Origin: an uncultured Clostridia bacterium
GTDB taxonomy: Bacteria; Bacillota; Clostridia; Oscillospirales; Ruminococcaceae
NCBI GenBank assembly: GCA_937901805.1
Contig: CALDJI010000266.1
Coordinates: 1-5,237, forward strand
Length of the DNA: 5,237 bases
Direction: 5' to 3'
The position numbers were made by a program, and so were the translations under genes. Shown one piece after another: positions 1 through 5,030 of this stretch. Below the pieces are notes generated by a model. It searched no databases and was not told the origin of the DNA. It was given only the letters and a program-made list of their open reading frames with translations. Numbering within the stretch: position 1 is the first letter of the stretch; every line of letters starts with the position of its first letter.

Positions 1-524
1 ATTCCTCCCGCTATGATAAATTCAAGCAGGGGATTGTTGAAAACGCATTCCGGCCGGATATTGCCGGAGGTGCTATCATGGATATTGGAGTGTACCCAAT
101 TCATGCTATGATTGCGCTGTTTGGTGCGCCCCATTCGATATCTTCCCAGCTTGTCCCGCTCCATACCGGCGTAGACGGAGAGGGGAGCATCCTGTTTCAC
201 TATGGAGAAATGTTAGGAGAAGTGAGTTATTCCAAAATCACCAACTCCTTCCTGCCCTGTGAAATCCAGGGAGAAAATGGCAATTTATTATTTGATCGGA
301 TTACCAATATGTCCAAAGTAGAAATTCAATACCGCGACGGAAGTAGAGAAATTCTCTATGAGAAAACCCCGGAGGATGAAATGCGCTTTGAACTGGAAGC
401 ATTTTTACAGTATACTTTGTCCGGACAATTTCCTGAAAAGGAACTGGAAATTACCCGCCTTACCCTTTGCTGTATGGACGAAATCCGCAAAACATCTGGG
501 ATCCTCTTTCCCGCAGATCACTAA
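1..524 (+). CDS. Gfo/Idh/MocA family oxidoreductase, C-terminal part (5' end outside window)
   Basis: This is the 3' part of an NAD(P)-dependent sugar-type dehydrogenase. The frame is open from base 3 to the TAA at 522-524. It is already coding at the left edge, so the ATG at 78 is internal and not a start. About 173 residues are visible, beginning SSRYDKFKQGIVENAF. The key motif is GGAIMDIGVYPIH followed closely by LFG. It matches the D-x-G-x-Y signature at the start of the C-terminal alpha/beta domain in the dihydrodiol-dehydrogenase-like branch of the family, where the Asp and Tyr lie near the active site. The Rossmann NAD(P)-binding half and the EKP motif must lie upstream of the window. 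The substrate cannot be told from this part. The protein should be soluble and cytosolic. No convincing terminator follows within the 114-bp gap before the next gene. The family call is firm and the exact reaction is unknown. Confidence 0.9.
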   Translation, partial: SSRYDKFKQGIVENAFRPDIAGGAIMDIGVYPIHAMIALFGAPHSISSQLVPLHTGVDGEGSILFHYGEMLGEVSYSKITNSFLPCEIQGENGNLLFDRITNMSKVEIQYRDGSREILYEKTPEDEMRFELEAFLQYTLSGQFPEKELEITRLTLCCMDEIRKTSGILFPADH

Positions 525-566
525 AAACATGTCACAGTAATATGCCCGTGTTCTAAATTCACTCTT

Positions 567-600
567 TCATATCACCCTTTTTCTCCTGCCTGCATACAAT
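567..600 (+). promoter_or_regulatory. Possible mother-cell sigma-E/sigma-K type promoter for the ytaF-like gene
   Basis: CATACAAT at 593-600 is an exact match to the sigma-E -10 consensus CATACAMT as I recall it. CACC at 573-576 lies 16 bp upstream and fits the sigma-K pattern mACm-N16-CATAnnnT. A sigma-E style -35 is weaker: TCATATC at 567-573 resembles kmATATT but is about 4 bp too far away. A housekeeping reading (TACAAT at 595-600) has no matching -35. Transcription would start near 607, about 30 bases before the ATG. The downstream gene is sporulation-related, which supports the reading. It is an inference from motifs only. Confidence 0.4.
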
Positions 601-638
601 GAGATGACAGGAACCATGAAAAGGCGGTGTAACAGGAA

Positions 639-1277
639 ATGCAACCCTGGTATCTTCCTCTCGCTCAAATCCTACTGCTGGTAACAGCCCTCTCCATAGA
701 CTCTTTTGTAGCAAGCCTGGCATACGGCGCTTCCAAAATACGGATCCCTCCCCTTTCGGTCGCAGTCATTACTCTAATTTGCAGCCTGGTGCTGGGAGTT
801 TCCCTTTTATTTGGCTCTCTCATCCGCCCATTTGTGCCTGCATGGATGACCAAAATCATTTGCAGTACCATATTAATTGTTTTAGGGCTTGTCAAGCTAT
901 TTGACAGTTCTATTAAACACTACATTCAAAAACATAAGCAGCAGCAAAAACAAATTTCTTTTTCCGCCCTGCATCTGACTTTTATTCTCAAAATCTATGC
1001 AAATCCTGTTGAAGCGGACAGTGACCAATCACACATACTGTCCCCAAAAGAAGCCGGTTCCCTTGCAGCCGCGCTGTCACTGGATGGGCTTGCCGCCGGA
1101 TTTGGCGCAGCGCTTGGAAGCATTCACCTGCCGTCGATTCTGCTGTGCTCCTTTTTGGCCAATCTATTTGCTGTTATTTTGGGAAGTATGGTGGGCAATC
1201 GGATTGCCAAAACGGCATCTCTGGATTTATCTTGGCTGAGCGGCGTTATGCTGATCATGCTCGGATGTTTTAAATGA
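639..1277 (+). CDS. ytaF: YtaF-like sporulation membrane protein (MntP-related fold)
   Basis: A 212-residue integral membrane protein of the YtaF family, known from spore formers and distantly related to MntP-type manganese exporters. About six hydrophobic segments are visible (roughly 8-30, 39-62, 70-88, 139-160, 163-185 and 193-211), arranged as two three-helix repeats. Each repeat carries an equivalent acidic motif: ALSIDSF with Asp21, and ALSLDGLAAG with Asp149. These correspond to the conserved Asp-containing helices of MntP relatives. The loop between repeats (about 116-139, LKIYANPVEADSDQS then ILSPKEA) is the stretch that marks YtaF rather than MntP. The start is ATG 639 with AAGGCGGTG at 621-629. 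The precise biochemical role of YtaF is not established, and metal or cation transport is only a family-based guess. The gene converges on the Spo0A-like gene and shares its terminator. Confidence 0.85.
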   Translation: MQPWYLPLAQILLLVTALSIDSFVASLAYGASKIRIPPLSVAVITLICSLVLGVSLLFGSLIRPFVPAWMTKIICSTILIVLGLVKLFDSSIKHYIQKHKQQQKQISFSALHLTFILKIYANPVEADSDQSHILSPKEAGSLAAALSLDGLAAGFGAALGSIHLPSILLCSFLANLFAVILGSMVGNRIAKTASLDLSWLSGVMLIMLGCFK

Positions 1278-1283
1278 ATTGTG

Positions 1284-1324
1284 AAAAACCTCCCAAAGGG
1301 CTTTGCCCTATGGGAGGTTTTTTT
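1284..1324. terminator. Bidirectional intrinsic terminator between ytaF-like and Spo0A-like genes
   Basis: AAAAACCTCCCA (1284-1295) pairs perfectly with TGGGAGGTTTTT (1311-1322). An A·A mismatch (1296/1310) is followed by an inner stem AGGGC/GCCCT (1297-1301 and 1305-1309) capped by TTT. The + strand has a seven-T tail (1318-1324) and the - strand has a five-T tail, so it can end both converging transcripts. It starts 7 bases after the ytaF-like stop codon. The Spo0A-like TAA (1323-1325) overlaps its T-tract. Confidence 0.93.
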
Positions 1325-2135
1325 ATCTAAAATTTTCAGATCGGATTTTATCCGCCAGATAATATATAAATTCTTTATTGGTCGGCTTGTCCTTGTTGGA
1401 GTTGACAAGTTCCGGACAGTGCTGCTGAAGCGCTTCCTCTCCTGCATGGTTCCATGCAGATTCAATCGCGCTGCGGATGGCACGTTCTACATTTTTAGCA
1501 GTAATTCCATACTTTTTTGCAAGGGCAGGATAAATATCCTTGGTCACCATCAAAATATCATTTGGACGATCAATAGCAATTAATACCGCATCGACAATCA
1601 AGCGGTATCCCTGTTTCCCCGGCATCAGGGAAATAAAGGACATTTCCGTTTTGATACGGCGGATAATCTTTTCCCTGCGTACATCCGGAGACACCACCTC
1701 AATTACCGGCTGTCTTTGCAGTTCCCCGCCATCGATTTTCTTCCGAAGGTATTTCCTTGTCCTAAGAATAAAGTTGACAACCTGTTTTGGTCCATAACCT
1801 TTTGCCTGCTTTGTAACCACAAAATCCGCCCCGCCATCCCTGACAATCTGAAGTGTCGACTGAGACGTTGTATTTGTTGTCACCAAAATGTAAGGGTCAA
1901 AAGGAAGCCTTAATTCCCTGATACGGGAAATTGCATCCACGCCATCCCCTTCGCTGAGTTCCAAATCCATAATAATCACATCCGGCAGGAGATCCAGAAC
2001 CATCTGAACGCTCTCTTCTGCGCTTCCTGTTTCCCCAATAATTTCCAATTCTTCCATGCCGTCCGTATATTCTAATAAACGTTTACAATCGTCTTGATTG
2101 TCTTCCACCAATAAAAGTCGAATTTTATCCACCAT
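1323..2135 (-). CDS. Spo0A-like response regulator (receiver + Spo0A_C DNA-binding domain)
   Basis: A 270-residue cytosolic two-domain transcription regulator. The receiver domain (about 4-125) keeps the acidic pair E11/D12 in LLLVEDN, the likely phosphoacceptor D57 in IIMDLEL, T86/T87 and K109. Phosphorylation by a kinase or phosphorelay is therefore plausible. The C-terminal half (about 150-268) is recognisably Spo0A_C: the helix-turn-helix around VTKDIYPALAKKYGITAKN (197-215), VERAIRSAIESAW (216-228) and the late KPTNKEFIYYLADKIR (250-265). The receiver departs from textbook Spo0A: the MPxxDG after the phospho-Asp is replaced by LELSEGDG. It also sits beside ytaF, not beside spoIVB. I therefore read it as a paralogue and give no symbol, though it could be annotated spo0A. 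The start is ATG 2135, with GGAGG 12 bases upstream (2148-2152). An upstream in-frame ATG at 2174 overlaps the -10 box and has no ribosome site. The longer ATG at 2201 lies in the promoter. Confidence 0.9.
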   Translation of the reverse strand: MVDKIRLLLVEDNQDDCKRLLEYTDGMEELEIIGETGSAEESVQMVLDLLPDVIIMDLELSEGDGVDAISRIRELRLPFDPYILVTTNTTSQSTLQIVRDGGADFVVTKQAKGYGPKQVVNFILRTRKYLRKKIDGGELQRQPVIEVVSPDVRREKIIRRIKTEMSFISLMPGKQGYRLIVDAVLIAIDRPNDILMVTKDIYPALAKKYGITAKNVERAIRSAIESAWNHAGEEALQQHCPELVNSNKDKPTNKEFIYYLADKIRSENFR

Positions 2136-2172
2136 TTCTTCCCGTTTCCTCCAAAATTCAACAGTTTTTTCC

Positions 2173-2201
2173 ATTATAGAAAAGCTGGTAACAAATAGCA
2201 A
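2173..2201 (-). promoter_or_regulatory. Sigma-A promoter of the Spo0A-like gene
   Basis: On the minus strand TTGCTA (2201-2196) is followed after exactly 17 bp by a perfect TATAAT (2178-2173). Transcription would start near 2166, giving a leader of about 30 bases that contains the GGAGG ribosome site. The position excludes translation from the in-frame ATGs at 2201 and 2174, and so fixes the start at 2135. Confidence 0.75.
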
Positions 2202-2240
2202 CAGAATTCCCTGAAACGCTTACTTTCTGTTTCCTATAAG

Positions 2241-2292
2241 TGGAATTCCATTCGAAAAAATTCGATTTCCCGCGGGAATCCGGGAAATTTCC
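2241..2292. repeat. Cluster of short palindromes between divergent promoters
   Basis: Four dyad elements sit within 52 bp: TGGAATTCCA (2241-2250, perfect), TCGAA-AAAA-TTCGA (2252-2265), TTCCCGCGGGAA (2267-2278, perfect) and GGAAATTTCC (2283-2292, perfect). ATTTCCCG (2265-2272) and CGGGAAAT (2281-2288) also form an 8-bp inverted repeat around an 8-base loop. On the minus strand a T6 tract follows this repeat after four bases, so it could act as a weak terminator there. The region lies between the -35 boxes of the Spo0A-like gene and the 81-residue gene. Operator function is inferred. Confidence 0.5.
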
Positions 2293-2349
2293 TGCCAGCT
2301 GTTCTAATGACCGACCCCGTAAAATTCTTTTTGGAGTGATGTTCCTTTC

Positions 2350-2378
2350 TTGCATTCACATGGGAAATCCCGTATACT
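2350..2378 (+). promoter_or_regulatory. Sigma-A-type promoter of the 81-residue gene
   Basis: TTGCAT (2350-2355) is followed after 17 bp by TATACT (2373-2378). The -10 is strong and the -35 matches only at TTG. The start would be near 2385, about 26 bases before the ATG. The spacer contains the dyad GGGA-AA-TCCC (2362-2371). A repressor bound there would block RNA polymerase directly. Confidence 0.6.
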
Positions 2379-2410
2379 GTTTTACAGAAACCATGTGGAG
2401 GAGAAACACT

Positions 2411-2656
2411 ATGCTGCATCACGGATATGATATCCCTACAATTGCCTATTTTGAAAGCAACAATATCTACAATGGAAATATCGGTTCTTTCCGCTATCGG
2501 ATAGAACAAGCAGAAGAACACATCCGTGCGACCGTTTGGAAAAACGATTTGTGCTATGAACTGCGGCAAAATGCACAGGAAGCTGTTTTCCCTCTTAATA
2601 CACAAGGACTGTTTGATAGTATTGATTGGATCGAACAACAGAGAAAAGAGCTTTAA
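2411..2656 (+). CDS. Small uncharacterised protein (81 aa)
   Basis: I cannot assign a function. The start at ATG 2411 is preceded by a very good ribosome site, GGAGGAG (2397-2403), with 7-base spacing. The frame stays open further upstream, but that would run through the promoter, so the 138-residue version is unlikely. The protein is 81 residues, soluble-looking and rich in aromatic and charged residues. It has no signal peptide, transmembrane segment or cysteine cluster. Visible stretches are IPTIAYFESNNIYNG (near the N-terminus), SFRYRIE, ATVWKNDLCYE, and a C-terminal half with AVFPLNTQGLFDSIDWIEQQ. The pattern of alternating beta-like strands followed by a short helix suggests a compact alpha/beta domain. 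It resembles small hypothetical proteins I associate with gut Clostridia, but that is only an impression. It is divergent from the Spo0A-like gene and 93 bp upstream of the HAD gene, with which it may be co-transcribed. Confidence 0.8.
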   Translation: MLHHGYDIPTIAYFESNNIYNGNIGSFRYRIEQAEEHIRATVWKNDLCYELRQNAQEAVFPLNTQGLFDSIDWIEQQRKEL

Positions 2657-2749
2657 CGGTTTTCTGAAAAGATCTCCTTGTCTGTGATTCGAATTGTCAG
2701 GATGGATTTTTCCGAAAAATTGAGAGATCTCCTGAAGGGAGGGTGTTTG

Positions 2750-3571
2750 ATGATAAAATTAATTGCACTGGATCTGGACGATACCGTTCTTACCAGTGAT
2801 CGAAATGTTGCAGACAGTACGATTGCCGCAGTGCACAAGGCAAAAGAAGCTGGAATACAGATTGTAGTATCAACCGGGCGCAACTACTCCAATGCAAAAC
2901 ACATTATTGACAAACTCGGCGTCTGTGAAATTGTCAGTGTATGCAACGGAGCCCTTATACTGGATCAGAAGACAGGGCGCGTCATCTATCGGAATTCTAT
3001 CCGCAAGCAGGACATGCGGGAAATCCTGCCGCTTCTGGAAAACCCGAAGCTCTTTTTTCAACTCTATATCGGCAGCGAAAACTACCGTGACCGGCGGCTG
3101 GATAAACTCTATCATCAATACTTTCCCAAACGGGCAGATTCCGATCGAATCGCCCATATTTTACCGGATATCCGGGATTTTTTACTGCATCCGCGGCCGG
3201 ATGCAGATACCTGCGTAGATAAAGTTTTTGCTTTTTGCCCGGATACCACCATCCTCTCCCGTATCCGAAGTCAGATTGCCCAGAAACAAACAGTACACCT
3301 CACCAGTTCCAACGAAAAAAACTTTGAGATCACCAATCAAGGCGTCACCAAAGCGTTGGGAATGGAACGCCTTTGCTCCTATTTACAGATTCAGCGGGAA
3401 GAAATTCTCGCCATTGGGGACAGTGAAAACGATCTGGATATGCTCCGTTTTGCCGGGATTGGCGTTGCCATGGGAAATGCAGCGGAATCCGTAAAAGAAT
3501 CTGCGGACTACGTGACTAGCTCCAATAATGACGATGGTGTTGCGAATGCCATCCGGCATTTTCTAAAGTAA
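2750..3571 (+). CDS. Cof-type HAD-IIB family hydrolase (sugar-phosphate phosphatase-like)
   Basis: A 273-residue cytosolic phosphatase of the HAD superfamily, Cof/IIB group. Members usually dephosphorylate sugar phosphates, flavin precursors or similar small phospho-compounds through an aspartyl-phosphate intermediate with Mg2+. All four HAD motifs are present: motif I DLDDT (D8 nucleophile, D10 acid/base), motif II STGR (41-44), motif III Lys in VTKALGM (K201), and motif IV GDSEND (223-228), whose acidic residues bind Mg2+. A C2-type cap occupies roughly 85-190. The length is typical of the family. The start is ATG 2750, two residues before the KLIALDLDDT strand, with GGGAGGG (2737-2743) 6 bases upstream. 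A longer reading from ATG 2678 adds 24 residues unlike the family and lacks a ribosome site. The substrate cannot be predicted. A strong terminator follows. Confidence 0.93.
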   Translation: MIKLIALDLDDTVLTSDRNVADSTIAAVHKAKEAGIQIVVSTGRNYSNAKHIIDKLGVCEIVSVCNGALILDQKTGRVIYRNSIRKQDMREILPLLENPKLFFQLYIGSENYRDRRLDKLYHQYFPKRADSDRIAHILPDIRDFLLHPRPDADTCVDKVFAFCPDTTILSRIRSQIAQKQTVHLTSSNEKNFEITNQGVTKALGMERLCSYLQIQREEILAIGDSENDLDMLRFAGIGVAMGNAAESVKESADYVTSSNNDDGVANAIRHFLK

Positions 3572-3608
3572 TTCTTTCAAGCCTGTAAAAGATACACACA
3601 GGATACAG

Positions 3609-3653
3609 AAAATCCAGGCGTGCAGTTTCAAGTACTGTACGCCTGGATTTTTT
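3609..3653. terminator. Bidirectional intrinsic terminator after the HAD gene
   Basis: AAAATCCAGGCGTGCAG (3609-3625) pairs with CTGTACGCCTGGATTTT (3635-3651). This is a 17-bp stem with one G·T pair and a 9-base loop, followed by a T-run at 3648-3653. The symmetrical A/T ends also give a four-T tail on the minus strand. It can therefore end the HAD transcript and the converging oxidoreductase transcript. Confidence 0.92.
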
Positions 3654-3654
3654 C

Positions 3655-3756
3655 CTATATTGTACCGCTAAACGTTTTTTCTTCATCAAACAGTTGCTCA
3701 GCAGCGCTGCCGTACGGGACAACAACGTCGATCATGGTCCCGGGTACCGGTATTTT
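3655..3756 (-). pseudogene. Possible LarA-type (nickel-dependent lactate racemase family) N-terminal remnant
   Basis: Directly after the TAG of the oxidoreductase, the same minus-strand frame stays open for 33 codons to a second TAG (3657-3655). Within it, ATG 3735 would give 26 residues: MIDVVVPYGSAAEQL then FDEEKTFSGTI. The pattern (PYG, then acidic residues, then aromatic-x-Gly with 17 residues from Pro to Gly) resembles the extreme N-terminus of LarA proteins as I remember it (LPYDK ... DDENYAGKL, same spacing). The rest of the roughly 420-residue protein is absent, because the sequence runs into the terminator. No good ribosome site precedes the ATG. A deletion remnant is the simplest reading. 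A chance open frame, a tiny real peptide or a readthrough tail of the oxidoreductase are alternatives. Confidence 0.35.
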
Positions 3757-4818
3757 CTATGCAAATGCAATTTCCCTGCCCTGTTCAGAGGAATCATAAA
3801 CTGCCTGCATGATTTTTGAAGTAATAACAGCATTATCAATATGAGACGGCAGGCGTTCGCCTGTACGAATGCAGCGCAAGAAAGAATCAATCTCCTTCTG
3901 GAACATGGGTTCCATATTGTACTTGGGAATCACAGTACACAGGGTACCGTGCTCCACACGGTATATTTTAAAATCTTTCCCGTAAATCAGGCGGATACCG
4001 GCTTTATCTCCCAAAAAGTCAATATAGGTTTCCCTTTCATCAATATTCTGCGCCCATGCTCCGTTGAGGGAAAACGTCGGTCCCTCTGTCCGGATAAAAG
4101 CAGAGACAAAATCTTCGACGTCGCAGGTACCGTCCAGTACCGGAGGACCCGCCCACATTTTTGTAAATGTGTAATCCGATATGCTCTTTCCAAGCTTACA
4201 GTATGCCTGGCCGGATACCGTTTTCGGCTGTGGATCCCCTAAGCAGTACATGACCAGATCCAGATAGTGGACGCCCCAGTCAATCAGTACTCCGCCCCCG
4301 GCAATCGCCTTTGTTGTAAATGCGCCCCCGATTCCCGGAATGGATCGGTGTTCACGAAAACTGATGACCACATGATAGATTTCTCCCAATTCCCCTGCAT
4401 CAATCATTCCTTTAATCAGGTTGACGCTCGTATTAAACCGGTTGACCACCCCAATATTGAGCACCTTTCCGGTTTCGTGCTGGACTCGCTGCATTTCAAG
4501 CGCTTCCTCATATGTACGAGCCGCTGGTTTTTCACTCAGCACATGTTTCCCAGCACGCAGAAAATCGGTAGCAATCTGCATATGGACGTTGTTCGGCGTG
4601 CAGACGGATACCGCTTCAATTTCCGGGTCGCGCAGGATCTCATGGTAATCAACCACTGCGGTTCCGCATCCGTACTGCTCCACAGCACGCTGTGCACGCT
4701 CCGGGATGATATCGCAGAAATATTTAATCTCCGCCTCCTGATTAGCCATATAAGCAGGGATATGCGCGGAATTGGCAATGGTACCGCATCCAATAACAGC
4801 TACTTTTATCTTTGACAT
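3757..4818 (-). CDS. Gfo/Idh/MocA family NAD(P)-dependent oxidoreductase (complete)
   Basis: A complete 353-residue cytosolic dehydrogenase of the type that oxidises sugars, inositols or sugar acids. The N-terminal Rossmann domain (about 1-122) has the dinucleotide motif AVIGCGTIA (7-15), the CTPNNVH strand end (73-79) and the catalytic-lysine motif SEKPAA (95-100, Lys97). The C-terminal alpha/beta domain carries GGGVLIDWGVHYLDL (174-188), placing Asp180 and His184 in the usual D-x3-H arrangement. Lys97, Asp180 and His184 together form an intact predicted active site. His in place of the Tyr seen in the gene at the left edge puts the two in different subfamilies. The start is ATG 4818 with AAAAGGGG ending 7 bases upstream. 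The stop is TAG, and the frame continues open afterwards. The gene appears monocistronic, between its own promoter and the terminator at 3609-3653. The substrate is unknown. Confidence 0.93.
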   Translation of the reverse strand: MSKIKVAVIGCGTIANSAHIPAYMANQEAEIKYFCDIIPERAQRAVEQYGCGTAVVDYHEILRDPEIEAVSVCTPNNVHMQIATDFLRAGKHVLSEKPAARTYEEALEMQRVQHETGKVLNIGVVNRFNTSVNLIKGMIDAGELGEIYHVVISFREHRSIPGIGGAFTTKAIAGGGVLIDWGVHYLDLVMYCLGDPQPKTVSGQAYCKLGKSISDYTFTKMWAGPPVLDGTCDVEDFVSAFIRTEGPTFSLNGAWAQNIDERETYIDFLGDKAGIRLIYGKDFKIYRVEHGTLCTVIPKYNMEPMFQKEIDSFLRCIRTGERLPSHIDNAVITSKIMQAVYDSSEQGREIAFA

Positions 4819-4850
4819 CTGACGACCCCTTTTCCATTCATATTTGTTTC

Positions 4851-4879
4851 ATCATAGCAAGTAGACCTGGAAAACTCAA
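4851..4879 (-). promoter_or_regulatory. Sigma-A promoter of the complete oxidoreductase gene
   Basis: On the minus strand TTGAGT (4879-4874) is followed after 17 bp by TATGAT (4856-4851). That is four of six and five of six consensus bases. Transcription would begin near 4844, leaving about 26 bases of leader that contain the AAAAGGGG ribosome site. I saw no clear catabolite-repression (cre) or inducer-binding dyad next to it. Confidence 0.65.
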
Positions 4880-4974
4880 GACGTAAACTGTTTAAAAGGG
4901 CATGTTGGTTCTTATCTGTTTTACACAAAATAAAATCACTAATGAAAATTATTTTTCCTTTTTCAAAAAATTTA

Positions 4975-4983
4975 TGTTATACT
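4975..4983 (+). promoter_or_regulatory. Extended -10 promoter of the lipoprotein gene
   Basis: TGTTATACT at 4975-4983 combines the TGn extension with a TATACT -10 hexamer. The sequence upstream is very A/T-rich with runs of T and A (about 4925-4974) and lacks a good -35 at 16-18 bp. This suits an extended -10 promoter helped by an UP-like element. The start would be near 4990, about 40 bases before the ATG. Confidence 0.55.
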
Positions 4984-5030
4984 GTTTTTAACAAATTATT
5001 TGGCGGAACGATATCCAAGGAGGGATTATC

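Noticed and set aside
78..524. A complete gene starting at ATG 78
   Set aside because: The frame is open and clearly coding upstream to base 3, and ATG 78 lies inside the conserved GGAIMDIG motif, so this is a truncated longer gene.
525..566. Terminator after the first oxidoreductase
   Set aside because: Only a weak 6-bp inverted repeat (AACATG/CGTGTT) is visible, without a following T-run.
1853..1861. 0A-box-like TGTCGAC
   Set aside because: It lies inside the Spo0A-like coding region, away from any promoter, and is a short motif expected by chance.
2211..2226. Catabolite-repression (cre)-like sequence CTGAAACGCTTACTTT
   Set aside because: It lacks one base in the central part of the consensus, so the two half-sites are out of register.
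2694..2722. Separate promoter for the HAD gene (TTGTCA at 2694-2699)
   Set aside because: The -35 is good but the hexamer 17 bp downstream (AAATTG) is a poor -10, and no better spacing was found.
2678..2749. N-terminal extension of the HAD hydrolase from ATG 2678
   Set aside because: There is no ribosome site before 2678, the 24 extra residues do not resemble the family, and GGGAGGG sits at ideal distance before ATG 2750.
3516..3725. 69-codon minus-strand frame across the HAD 3' end and terminator
   Set aside because: It overlaps the HAD coding end and the terminator stem, with no ribosome site and low-complexity basic translation.
3701..3752. Palindromes GCAGCGCTGC, CCGTACGG and TACCGGTA as an operator or attachment site
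   Set aside because: They lie within the possible larA remnant reading frame and downstream of genes, and are short GC-rich palindromes that coding sequence can produce by chance.
4267..4815. 182-codon open frame on the + strand over the oxidoreductase
   Set aside because: It lies antisense to a gene with all family motifs, has no family features or ribosome site, and is a shadow frame.
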